Shown one piece after another: positions 1 through 7,569 of a stretch of DNA of 64,000 nucleotides. Made by a program: the position numbers and the translations under genes. The notes below the pieces were generated by a model, which saw nothing but the letters and a program-made list of their open reading frames with translations, did not search any database and had not been told where the DNA came from. This DNA comes from Acetatifactor muris (GTDB lineage: Bacteria; Bacillota; Clostridia; Lachnospirales; Lachnospiraceae), in contig JAMPHD010000011.1 in NCBI GenBank assembly GCA_023663635.1, positions 17,445-81,444 on the forward strand, in the 5' to 3' direction. Each line of letters begins with the position of its first letter. Positions within the stretch are counted from its first letter, which is position 1.

Positions 1-2
1 CG

Positions 3-2333
3 GAGGGCGTGACGGTGGATGAGATCAAGGGAACTTACCGGGACGTGGCCCGCATGAAAGAGCCGGCGCTGCTGCATGTGGCCCAGGCCAAATGTTATGC
101 GTATATCTATAGTCTTCAGAAAGAGCTTTCGGAGATCCGCGTGCGCATGACCTACTGCAATATGGAGACGGAGGAGATCCGCTACTTTTATCTGGATTAT
201 TCTTTCAAGCAATTGGAGGGGTGGTTTAACACCCTGATCGCTGATTATCGCAAGTGGGCAGACTATACCTGGCAGTGGAGGCAGATCCGGCAGCGCTCCA
301 TCGAACAGTTGGAATTTCCCTTCTCCTACCGGGAGGGGCAGCGGGAGTTGGTGGCCTATGTATATCAGACCATATATCATAAGAAGAAACTCTTTCTCGA
401 GGCTCCCACCGGGGTGGGCAAGACGATCTCCGCCATCTTTCCGGCAGTAAAGGCTCTGGGGAAAAATATGGGGGAGCGTCTCTTTTATCTCACCGCCAAG
501 ACCATCACCCGCACGGTGGCGGATGACACCTTGGAGCTGTTGCGCGGAAAGGGGCTGCGCTTTAAGAGCGTGATCCTCACCGCCAAGGAAAAGATCTGTT
601 TTATGGAACAGGCGGAGTGCAACCCGGAGAATTGCCCTTACGCAAAGGGGCACTATGATCGCATCAACGAGGCGGTCTATGCGCTGCTCACGACAGAGGA
701 GCGCTTTGACCGGGATATCATAGAAGAGTACGCAATTAAATATCAGGTGTGTCCTTTTGAGTTTTGTCTGGACATGAGTCTCTTTGCGGATGGGATCATC
801 GGTGACTATAATTATCTCTTTGATCCCCATGTGTATCTGAAACGCTTTTTTTCGGATGGAAACAGCGGCGATTATCTGTTTTTGATCGATGAGGCCCACA
901 ATCTTGTAGATAGGGGAAGGGAGATGTACAGCGCCGCTCTCCTGAAGGAGGATTTCCTGTCTTTAAAGCGCGAAATACAACAGACAATCATGTCGGAAAT
1001 GGAGAAAAAATCCCGTAAAAATCAGGTTTCCGGACAAATGACACTCGATATGACCATTGTGTCACAAATCATGGATGTACAAGATTTGACAGAGATGGCG
1101 CAAACCTCCGGACAGGATGGGAAGTCCCGCTCCGGCAAATCTGTCTTGGTAAAGGGCGGCTATGGGGAGAAACTGCAGCATCATCTGGACCGTTGCAACA
1201 AAGAATTGCTGCCCATGAAGAAAGAATGCGAGAGTTACCGCACGGTGGAGAGCATCGACGGCTTTGTGAATGCCCTGATGCGACTCTACAGTGTGATGGC
1301 CGATTATCTGGAGGAGCAGGAGGAGGCGAAATTGCCTGTCAGGGACAGCATTCTGGATCTATATTTCCGGATAGCGCATTTTCTGGATATCTATGAGCGT
1401 CTGGACGAGCATTATATCAAGTATACGCAGATACAGGAGGACGGCAGTTTCATGCTCAAGCTGTTCTGCGTCAATCCGAGGGAGAACCTGAAGAAATGCA
1501 TGGAATACGGGCGCAGCAGCATCCTGTTCTCCGCCACTTTCCTGCCGGTGCAGTATTATAAGGAGCTTCTGGGAGGGGATGCGGAAGACTATGAGGTCTA
1601 TGCCAAATCCGTCTTCCGCCCGGAAAAACGCGCGATATTTATTGCGAATGACGTGACCAGCAAGTATTCCAGGCGTTCCGATGAGGAGTTTGGACGGATC
1701 GCGCGCTATATCCGAGAGATCGTGAAGAACAGACATGGCAATTACATGGTCTTTTTCCCTTCCTACAGCTTTATGCAGAAGATTTACGATCTGTATGTGC
1801 AGGAGTTCGCGGGGGAGGAGCAGGAGTGTATCCTGCAGCAGGAGTATATGAGCGAGGAGGACAGGGAGAGTTTTCTGAGCCTTTTTAAGGGCAATGCGGA
1901 TCTCGACCTTCAGCAGGACATCCTTATGGAGATAGAGGAGCAGGACCACACGCTCATCGCCTTCTGTGTCTTGGGGGGCATCTTTGGGGAGGGGATCGAC
2001 CTGACCGGGGACAGCCTTATCGGGGCGATCATCGTGGGCACGGGGATTCCGCAGGTCTGCTGTGAGCGGGAGCTCTTAAAGCAGCATTTTGACGGGATCG
2101 GGGAGAACGGATTTGATTATGCGTACCGCTATCCGGGCATGAACAAGGTGCTGCAGGCCGCGGGTCGGGTGATCCGCACGGCGGAGGACGTGGGGATCAT
2201 CGCGCTCTTGGACGAGAGGTTCCTGCAGCTCTCCAACAGAAGGCTTTTTCCGAGAGAATGGGAGTCCTTTGAGACCGTCTATGTGGACGGAGTTGCAAAA
2301 CGGGTGGAACATTTTTGGGACGAATGGCTCTGA
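3..2333 (+). CDS. Nuclease-helicase, XPD/DinG-like (5' partial)
   Basis: The frame is open to the left edge, so the true start lies upstream; a GTG at position 9 is internal. Counted from that GTG, the visible protein has a P-loop (APTGVGKT, residues 132-139), a DEAH box (294-297), five cysteines between them (C197, C204, C209, C248, C253) fitting the Fe-S cluster of XPD/DinG helicases, and a C-terminal QAAGRVIR helicase motif VI. The first 30 residues (DEIKG, then QAKCYAYIY) look like the end of a Cas4/AddB-type PD-(D/E)xK nuclease, where E-x-K and Q-x3-Y are hallmark motifs. The likely role is ATP-driven DNA unwinding with a fused nuclease in repair. The helicase assignment is firm; the nuclease part is inferred from the tail of the domain only. 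Confidence 0.85.
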   Translation, partial: EGVTVDEIKGTYRDVARMKEPALLHVAQAKCYAYIYSLQKELSEIRVRMTYCNMETEEIRYFYLDYSFKQLEGWFNTLIADYRKWADYTWQWRQIRQRSIEQLEFPFSYREGQRELVAYVYQTIYHKKKLFLEAPTGVGKTISAIFPAVKALGKNMGERLFYLTAKTITRTVADDTLELLRGKGLRFKSVILTAKEKICFMEQAECNPENCPYAKGHYDRINEAVYALLTTEERFDRDIIEEYAIKYQVCPFEFCLDMSLFADGIIGDYNYLFDPHVYLKRFFSDGNSGDYLFLIDEAHNLVDRGREMYSAALLKEDFLSLKREIQQTIMSEMEKKSRKNQVSGQMTLDMTIVSQIMDVQDLTEMAQTSGQDGKSRSGKSVLVKGGYGEKLQHHLDRCNKELLPMKKECESYRTVESIDGFVNALMRLYSVMADYLEEQEEAKLPVRDSILDLYFRIAHFLDIYERLDEHYIKYTQIQEDGSFMLKLFCVNPRENLKKCMEYGRSSILFSATFLPVQYYKELLGGDAEDYEVYAKSVFRPEKRAIFIANDVTSKYSRRSDEEFGRIARYIREIVKNRHGNYMVFFPSYSFMQKIYDLYVQEFAGEEQECILQQEYMSEEDRESFLSLFKGNADLDLQQDILMEIEEQDHTLIAFCVLGGIFGEGIDLTGDSLIGAIIVGTGIPQVCCERELLKQHFDGIGENGFDYAYRYPGMNKVLQAAGRVIRTAEDVGIIALLDERFLQLSNRRLFPREWESFETVYVDGVAKRVEHFWDEWL

Positions 2334-2340
2334 TTTTGAA

Positions 2341-2450
2341 GGAAATGACATCAAAATAGTGGAAATGACATGCAAAACGTGCTAAAATGACAGAGATGTT
2401 AGGTTGTGGATAACTCTGTGGATTCTGTGGATTCAAGCATTTTATCTACA
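2341..2450. promoter_or_regulatory. Direct repeats and DnaA-box-like cluster
   Basis: AAATGACA occurs three times on the plus strand (2343-2350, 2363-2370, 2385-2392) at 20 and 22 bp intervals, about two helical turns. It is followed by TGTGGATAA (2405-2413), a perfect DnaA box on the minus strand, two abutting TGTGGATTC copies (2417-2425, 2426-2434) and TTATCTACA (2442-2450). The function is unknown. It sits just upstream of the amylase gene, so it could regulate that gene, or it could bind DnaA. Confidence 0.4.
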
Positions 2451-2524
2451 GGAATCGACAGAAAAATCCAAATACTGATGTCAGTAATTTTTGCAAGGAT
2501 TTTGCAAGACGGGAGGAAATGGCA

Positions 2525-3838
2525 ATGTGGGCTTATGAAAGTGTGTTCTATCAGATCTATCCCTTGGGGTTTTGCGGCGCGCCCTTTGAGAATGACGGGG
2601 TGTTGGAGCATCGGATCCTGAAGGTGAAGGATTGGATTCCCCATATGCAGAAATTAGGTATCAATGCGATCTACTTTTCTCCGATCTTTGAGTCGGACAC
2701 GCACGGATACAATACAAGAGATTATCGCAAACTGGACGTGCGTCTGGGCACCAACGAAGATTTTAAGGAAGTGTGCGGCGAACTGCACAAGGCCGGCATC
2801 CGCGTGGTGTTGGACGGCGTGTTCAACCATGTGGGAAGAGGATTCGGCCCCTTTGTGGACGTGGTGCGGAACCGGGAGAGTTCCCGTTATGTGGGATGGT
2901 TCAACCGGATCGACTTCGGCGGCAACTCCAATTATAATGACGGCCTCTGGTATGAGGGTTGGGAGGGCAATTATGATCTGGTGAAACTCAATCTCCGCAA
3001 TGAAGAGGTGGTAAATTATCTCCTGGAGAGCGTGAAGTATTGGGTGAAGGAATTTGATATCGACGGACTGCGCCTGGATGTGGCCTACTGCCTGGACGAG
3101 GGCTTTGTGCGCAGACTGCACGACTACACGGCGGGGCTCAAGGAGGACTTTTACCTCTTGGGGGAGATGCTCCACGGGGATTACAATCGGCTGATGAATG
3201 ACGCCATGCTGCACTCCGCCACCAACTATGAGTGCTACAAGGGACTGCACAGCAGTTTTAACAGCATGAATATGTTTGAGATCGTTCACTCCCTGCTGCG
3301 TCAGTTTGGCCCGGAGAACTGGACGCTCTACAAGGGCAAACATCTGTTATCCTTTGTGGACAACCATGACGTGACCCGGGTGGCGAGCATTCTTTCCAAT
3401 GAGAAACACTTGCCGCTGATCTACGCGCTGATGTTCGGTATGCCCGGCATTCCCTGCGTCTATTATGGAAGCGAATGGGGAGCCAAGGGGGACAAGCATC
3501 AGGGGGATCCCGCCCTGCGGCCCTGTTTTGACGGCCCCGTGTGGAATGAGCTCGGGGAATACATAAGCAGACTTGCCGAGGCGAAGAAACATTCCGAGGC
3601 CCTCAATTACGGTTCGTTTCGCTCTGTGGTGCTGACCAATAAGCAGTGTATCTTCGAGAGAAAGACCGACAACGAGAGGGTTTTGGTGGCCATCAACGCG
3701 GACGACCAAGACTATACGGCTCATTTTGACGCGGGCTGCGGTCAGGCCGAGGATCTGCTCACGGGCAAACTCCACGATTTCGGCGGGGGCAGCAATCTGC
3801 CGGCATACAGCGCCTTCTTCTGGAAGATGGAAAAGTAA
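2525..3838 (+). CDS. GH13 alpha-amylase family glycosidase
   Basis: A 437-residue single-domain GH13 enzyme without a signal peptide, so presumably cytoplasmic and acting on maltodextrins or related alpha-glucans. The four family regions are visible: the early QIYPLGF strand, GLRLDVA with the nucleophile D185, LLGEM with the acid/base E214, and FVDNHD with D282. ATG 2525 is preferred over ATG 2519 because GGAGG at 2512-2516 is 8 nt from it and only 2 nt from the other. It is monocistronic, with a terminator downstream. The exact specificity (amylase, neopullulanase, cyclomaltodextrinase) cannot be read from the sequence. Confidence 0.9.
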   Translation: MWAYESVFYQIYPLGFCGAPFENDGVLEHRILKVKDWIPHMQKLGINAIYFSPIFESDTHGYNTRDYRKLDVRLGTNEDFKEVCGELHKAGIRVVLDGVFNHVGRGFGPFVDVVRNRESSRYVGWFNRIDFGGNSNYNDGLWYEGWEGNYDLVKLNLRNEEVVNYLLESVKYWVKEFDIDGLRLDVAYCLDEGFVRRLHDYTAGLKEDFYLLGEMLHGDYNRLMNDAMLHSATNYECYKGLHSSFNSMNMFEIVHSLLRQFGPENWTLYKGKHLLSFVDNHDVTRVASILSNEKHLPLIYALMFGMPGIPCVYYGSEWGAKGDKHQGDPALRPCFDGPVWNELGEYISRLAEAKKHSEALNYGSFRSVVLTNKQCIFERKTDNERVLVAINADDQDYTAHFDAGCGQAEDLLTGKLHDFGGGSNLPAYSAFFWKMEK

Positions 3839-3860
3839 CTTACAGATAAAGAAATGATTA

Positions 3861-3886
3861 CCGGAGATATAATCCGGAGATATAAT
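3861..3886. repeat. Perfect 13-bp tandem duplication
   Basis: CCGGAGATATAAT is present twice head to tail (3861-3873 and 3874-3886), just before the amylase terminator. It may be a simple slippage product; no function is evident. Confidence 0.8.
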
Positions 3887-3888
3887 AA

Positions 3889-3934
3889 GGACCGCGGACG
3901 GAAACAAACCGTCCGGCGGTTCTTTTGCATTTTT
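3889..3934 (+). terminator. Rho-independent terminator of the amylase gene
   Basis: GC-rich arms (3889-3901 and 3909-3922) fold around AAACAAA with one bulge and are followed by a T-rich tract (TTTTGCATTTTT). Confidence 0.8.
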
Positions 3935-3957
3935 CCGGTCCTTTCTCATAATTCTAC

Positions 3958-4024
3958 TTGACAACTGATATTATATGGCATATATTATTGGTAAATATAA
4001 TATTATATGTTGTATAATATTATA
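3958..4024 (+). promoter_or_regulatory. Promoter and palindromic operator of the padR operon
   Basis: TTGACA (3958-3963), a 17-bp spacer and TATATT (3981-3986) form a near-consensus promoter. Downstream lie two perfect AT palindromes, ATATAATATTATAT (3995-4008) and TATAATATTATA (4013-4024), with centres 17 bp apart. PadR proteins commonly repress their own operon at such dyads, so these are good operator candidates. Confidence 0.65.
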
Positions 4025-4084
4025 AATTGTAAAGTGAATAGGGCAACAGGGACACAACAATCCGGGCGCAACAGGGAGGTCAAG

Positions 4085-4405
4085 ATGGTATTTAATACGG
4101 GAGCCGCCCTCTTGGACGCAATTGTGTTGGCCGTGGTATCCAAGGAGCCGGAAGGCACCTATGGCTACAGGATCACGCAGGATGTACGGCGGGTCATAGA
4201 ACTGTCGGAATCCACCCTGTATCCGGTGCTGCGAAGACTACAGAAGGACGAATGTCTGGAGGCATATGACAGGGAATGTGCCGGCCGCAACCGGCGATAC
4301 TATAAGGTGACCCCACGGGGATGGGCACAATTGCAGCTCTATGAGAGCGAATGGCGACAATACGCGGATAAGGTGACGGGGCTTTTCGAGGGAAGGACCC
4401 AATGA
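4085..4405 (+). CDS. PadR-family transcriptional regulator
   Basis: A 106-residue winged-helix protein of the short PadR type. The helix-turn-helix and wing run from about residue 10 to 85, with the family pattern YGYRI, then LSESTLYPVLRRLQKD, then RRYYKVTPRG. The start is placed at ATG 4085 because GGGAGG (4074-4079) precedes it; the upstream in-frame extension is low-complexity and lacks a ribosome binding site. PadR-DUF1700-DUF4097 is a recurring gene order in Firmicutes, where the regulator is thought to control the two membrane proteins in response to envelope stress. The last codons lie inside the first unit of a 36-bp tandem triplication. Confidence 0.9.
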   Translation: MVFNTGAALLDAIVLAVVSKEPEGTYGYRITQDVRRVIELSESTLYPVLRRLQKDECLEAYDRECAGRNRRYYKVTPRGWAQLQLYESEWRQYADKVTGLFEGRTQ

Positions 4406-4488
4406 CCGATAATGGGACTTTTCGGGAGAAAGACCCATAAGCCGGTGGCGGGACTTTTCGAGAGAAAGACCCAATAGCCGATAACGGG
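4378..4488. repeat. Three 36-bp tandem repeats across the padR stop codon
   Basis: The word CTTTTCG recurs at 4382, 4418 and 4454, exactly 36 bp apart, within imperfect 36-bp units ending in GACCCA(A/T) and about 15 further bases. Unit 1 contains the last padR codons and its TGA (4403-4405); units 2 and 3 are non-coding. Confidence 0.85.
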
Positions 4489-4570
4489 AAAACAGAGACA
4501 AAAAGCAAATGGCGCGACATAGCGCGAATCTATTTTACGGGCCGTGGGAAACGGCGGAATGAGAGGCAAT

Positions 4571-5305
4571 ATGAACAGACCGGAGTTTATGAGACAATTG
4601 GAAAGTCTTCTTCAAAATATCCCTCAGGCGGAGAGGGACGAGGCTCTGCGCTACTACAACAGTTATTTTGACGACGCAGGCCCCGAGAGCGAGCAGGATG
4701 TGATGGAGGCTTTGGGCAATCCGGCCAGAGTGGCGGAGAGCATCAAGCGGGATCTGGCGGGCGGCGGATATCGGGAGGAAGATCTGCAGAGAAACGAGGT
4801 GAAACACCCCGTGGTGAAATACCAAAACGCTGAGCGGTCCGAGGACCGGAGCGGCGGAAACGGCGGGACGGCGCAGACATTCAATGATTCAAAGGAGAAA
4901 GAGGAGTCCGAGATGCCCACATGGCTCTTGGTACTGTGCATCATAGGCGGCATACTGCTCCTTCCCGTGGTGATCGGCCTGGCCTCGGGGCTTGCGAGCG
5001 CCATACTGGGAATCCTCGTGGGATGGTTCGCGGTGATACTGGCCTTTGGGATCACGGCCTTTGTCCTGCTCGTTTTGTTGATAGCGCTGGTGGTAGGCGG
5101 AATGGTGAAACTCGTGATGTCTCCGGTGAGCGGTATGGCGCTGATCGGCAGCGGTCTGCTCTGTGGAGGACTCGGTCTGCTCTTTTTGATGCTCACGGTG
5201 GCCATGGCAGGTATCGCCACCCCAGCCATCTTCCGCGGCATGGCCAAGTTGTGCCGCTATCTGATCTCTAAATGTAAGAATCGCAGGAAGGAGGCGATCG
5301 CATGA
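4571..5305 (+). CDS. DUF1700 membrane protein
   Basis: A 244-residue protein. The N-terminal 70 residues (MNRPEFMRQLESLL, then ERDEALRYYNSYFDDAG and LGNPARVAESIK) are the DUF1700/HAAS helical signature. A polar linker leads to about four hydrophobic segments between residues 115 and 225. ATG 4571 gives the usual DUF1700 beginning; the in-frame ATG 4559 and GTG 4544 are less likely. The stop overlaps the start of the DUF4097 gene (ATGA), so the two are translationally coupled. The function is unproven; the family is a regular partner of PadR regulators and may anchor or regulate the neighbouring beta-strand protein. Confidence 0.85.
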   Translation: MNRPEFMRQLESLLQNIPQAERDEALRYYNSYFDDAGPESEQDVMEALGNPARVAESIKRDLAGGGYREEDLQRNEVKHPVVKYQNAERSEDRSGGNGGTAQTFNDSKEKEESEMPTWLLVLCIIGGILLLPVVIGLASGLASAILGILVGWFAVILAFGITAFVLLVLLIALVVGGMVKLVMSPVSGMALIGSGLLCGGLGLLFLMLTVAMAGIATPAIFRGMAKLCRYLISKCKNRRKEAIA

Positions 5306-6243
5306 AAAAGTTTATGAAGACTTGCGCCATTTGCGCGCTGATCATGTTGGGGGCGGGGATTGCCCTGACGCTGGTGGCGGGAGGGATCTGGGGCACCGGG
5401 ACTCTGCCGCAGTTGATACATGACACTAGGAATATCTGGAATATCTCTGATATTCCTGATATTCCGGATATTCCTGATATTCCGGCCGGTTCCGCGGTGG
5501 ACGACATTCTCTCGGGACTGGACAGATTGGACAGCGGAATACGGTATGACATAGAGGACGCTATGGAATTCGATCGGCACAATCCCACAATCTCCGGAGA
5601 TACGGAGCAGACATACTCCGCGGCATTGGTGCAGGAATTAGAATTGGAATTGGGGGCATGCTCTCTGGAGTTTAAGACATCTGAAGACAGCGATTTTCAT
5701 GTAAAAGTGAAAAATGCCGGATACTATCAGGGTTATGTGGAGGGCAGCACCCTTTGCATTAAGGGCGTTCGCTCCACCACCGGGAATTTGGGAGAGGAAC
5801 TTAAGAATTGTGAGATTGAACTCTATGTGCCCGAGGGACACAGTTTTCGAGATGTGGAACTGTTAATGGGAGCCGGCCAGGTCAAGGCGAACATCGCTCT
5901 GGATATCTCCGATCTGGACGTGGGAGTGGGCGCCGGTGCGGCAGAGTTTAGTTCTCTCACGGTGAACGAGCTGAATGTGGAAGTAGGCGCCGGTTCCTTT
6001 GAGATGACCGGAAGTGTTCTGCGTGAGGCGGAGATAGACTGCGCCATGGGCAGTGCGACCCTCACGCTCTCCGGCGCGCAGACGGATTTCAACTATGAGC
6101 TTGAGGCGGCGGCCGGCTCCGTGGATATTGCCGGGCAGGTCTATAACAGCCTTGTCACGGAGAGAAAAATCCGCAACAACGCTGCCAAAGAGATCAGCGT
6201 GGACTGCTCCATGGGCAGCGTTGTCATAAATTTCGCGGATTGA
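5302..6243 (+). CDS. DUF4097-like beta-strand surface protein
   Basis: A 313-residue protein beginning with a signal-anchor helix (about residues 8-32). An unusual IPD-repeat linker follows (residues 50-61), then a long stretch of short beta strands typical of DUF4097 (patterns such as LELELGACSLEF, VELLMGAGQVKA, DVGVGAGAAEF and NVEVGAGSFEM). It is predicted to be displayed outside the membrane. It overlaps the DUF1700 gene by 4 nt and ends the PadR operon. The function of DUF4097 proteins is not established. The linker-coding DNA contains both a tandem 18-bp duplication and a long dyad. Confidence 0.85.
   Translation: MKKFMKTCAICALIMLGAGIALTLVAGGIWGTGTLPQLIHDTRNIWNISDIPDIPDIPDIPAGSAVDDILSGLDRLDSGIRYDIEDAMEFDRHNPTISGDTEQTYSAALVQELELELGACSLEFKTSEDSDFHVKVKNAGYYQGYVEGSTLCIKGVRSTTGNLGEELKNCEIELYVPEGHSFRDVELLMGAGQVKANIALDISDLDVGVGAGAAEFSSLTVNELNVEVGAGSFEMTGSVLREAEIDCAMGSATLTLSGAQTDFNYELEAAAGSVDIAGQVYNSLVTERKIRNNAAKEISVDCSMGSVVINFAD
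5429..5484. repeat. Dyad and 18-bp tandem duplication inside the DUF4097 gene
   Basis: The 17-bp arm 5429-5445 is the reverse complement, with one mismatch, of 5449-5465, separated by TCT. The right arm belongs to an 18-bp unit (GATATTCC-TGATATTCCG) duplicated perfectly at 5449-5466 and 5467-5484. It encodes the Ile-Pro-Asp repeat. Confidence 0.85.
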
Positions 6244-6280
6244 TCCCGCTCAACGATTTCGCAAAGCGATCGGGAAACGG

Positions 6281-7072
6281 TCACATGGTGGGTTTCTCTT
6301 CATCTAAATGGATGAAGAGGCCCGCCTTTTTTAATGCGGGGCGCAGAGCCAGATAGAAGATCGAGGCCGCTACTACCGCCACGATGGCGTTGACAAAGGT
6401 GGTGACCGTGGCCATCTTGGCCAGCGCCTTGGCAAGGTCCTGCGGAACCCCCAACAGATACATCTTATAAAAATATCCCACCAGCGGGTCGGCCACCACA
6501 TTGAAACCCATGCCGCAGACGGCGGCCAACACGGTCACTCCGGTCACATACTTCGGCGAGTGGGTGCGGCTCAGCTTGAAGATCTTGTGAGCCACAAGTC
6601 CCACGATCAGGCCGATGCACAGTTTTAAAAAGAAGGTCTTGGGCGCGCTGGTCACATAGGCCGTGGTCAGATCGCCGATGGTCATGCCCACGGCGCCGGC
6701 CAGACCGCCCCAGTAACCGCCCACCAACAGGGCCGCCAACACGCAGAACACATTGCCGAAGTGGAAGGAAGTCTTCTCCGTGCCCACGGGAATGTCTATC
6801 TTAAAGAAGGCAAAGCCGATATAGCACAGGGCGGCCAACAGACCTGCCTGCGCCAGACGCCTGATGTCGGCCTTCTCGGGGGCGGCGGGGTTGATGAACG
6901 CGCGATAGACTCCCCGCAGGGTCAGCATGACCGCCACGAACAGCAACACCAGACTGTAGGCGTAGGGTTTCTCCGTGCCCTCCGTGTAGGGGCCGTAAGT
7001 GAATATCGCGCAGACGATAGAGACTGCCAGAAGGACCGCGCCCACGATCAATAATCCGTAATTTTTTTTCAT
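6281..7072 (-). CDS. ECF transporter S component
   Basis: A 263-residue integral membrane protein with two N-terminal helices followed by the roughly 180-residue, six-helix S-component fold (LAQAGLLAALCYIGF, then HFGNVFCVLAALLVGGYWGGLAGAVGMTIGDL). S components bind a vitamin or cofactor in the membrane and share an EcfAAT energizing module encoded elsewhere. ATG 7072 is chosen because GGAAAGGA lies about 12 nt upstream; ATG 7084 and TTG 7096 would abut or precede it. The substrate cannot be told from the sequence, and I recognised no riboswitch in its leader. It is convergent with the DUF4097 gene. Confidence 0.85.
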   Translation of the reverse strand: MKKNYGLLIVGAVLLAVSIVCAIFTYGPYTEGTEKPYAYSLVLLFVAVMLTLRGVYRAFINPAAPEKADIRRLAQAGLLAALCYIGFAFFKIDIPVGTEKTSFHFGNVFCVLAALLVGGYWGGLAGAVGMTIGDLTTAYVTSAPKTFFLKLCIGLIVGLVAHKIFKLSRTHSPKYVTGVTVLAAVCGMGFNVVADPLVGYFYKMYLLGVPQDLAKALAKMATVTTFVNAIVAVVAASIFYLALRPALKKAGLFIHLDEEKPTM

Positions 7073-7204
7073 AATAACAATCATTCCTTTCCGCAACCTG
7101 CTAACTGTATTTCTCCTAGGATGTTACAGACAGTGTATTCGATAACCGGATTTATAAAAAGAGCCGGAACAGGATTTTTTTACCATGCCGGTTTTGGGCG
7201 GGAT

Positions 7205-7445
7205 ATTTCAGACATGGTGGCGGGAGGAGGCCCTGATACTTTGGCGGACGGCTGCGGTCGGGTGTTTTCTAACAGTGCGGTGTAATATATTGCGGTTTGC
7301 GGGTCGGCTCTAAGGCGCATCCGTGCGCCGTAGAGCCTGAAATGCGCGTCCATGCGCATTTCACCCTCGTCCCCGGTGCGCACTATAAGAAAACACGCCA
7401 ACCTCCGCCAAAGTCTGCCAAAGTATCAGGGTCTCCTCCCGGCTT
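7205..7445. repeat. MITE-like folded inverted-repeat element
   Basis: Left arm 7219-7280 and right arm 7375-7442 are imperfect reverse complements (shared blocks include CCCTGATACTTTGGC and GTGTTTTCT). Between them lie two strong hairpins: 7306-7337 (GGCTCTA and GGCGCA paired across TCCG) and 7338-7363 (TGAAATGCGC paired perfectly across six bases). No real open reading frame fits; short frames crossing it are read-through. Together with flanking DNA it fills the gene-free stretch 7073-7569. It may be a non-autonomous repeat or a structured RNA. Confidence 0.65.
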
Positions 7446-7480
7446 GCGCGGCGCCGAAGGCTGCCGGAGATATAAATAAC

Positions 7481-7509
7481 TTGACGAAAGTGACGTATAA
7501 AATTATCAT
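7481..7509 (+). promoter_or_regulatory. Promoter of the ABC permease operon
   Basis: TTGACG (7481-7486), a 17-bp spacer and TATCAT (7504-7509), with the start codon about 60 bp downstream. Confidence 0.55.
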
Positions 7510-7569
7510 TATATAATAATGGAATAATGCCCCAACTCGCGAGAGGGATTTTTAATAGGAGACAAGATT

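Noticed and set aside
1359..1949. Minus-strand frame of 196 codons inside the helicase gene
   Set aside because: Shadow of the helicase coding frame in GC-rich DNA; the plus-strand motifs are decisive.
2341..2450. Chromosomal replication origin
   Set aside because: dnaA, dnaN, recF and gyrB are absent, the region is short and it has only one perfect box; kept only as a DnaA-box-like cluster.
7073..7200. Riboswitch in the leader of the ECF S component
   Set aside because: I could not match the leader to the thiamine, folate, cobalamin or preQ1 consensus cores; a covariance-model search would be needed to show one.
7297..7479. Short frames across the inverted-repeat element
   Set aside because: They read through hairpin arms on both strands, lack ribosome binding sites and have no protein-like features.
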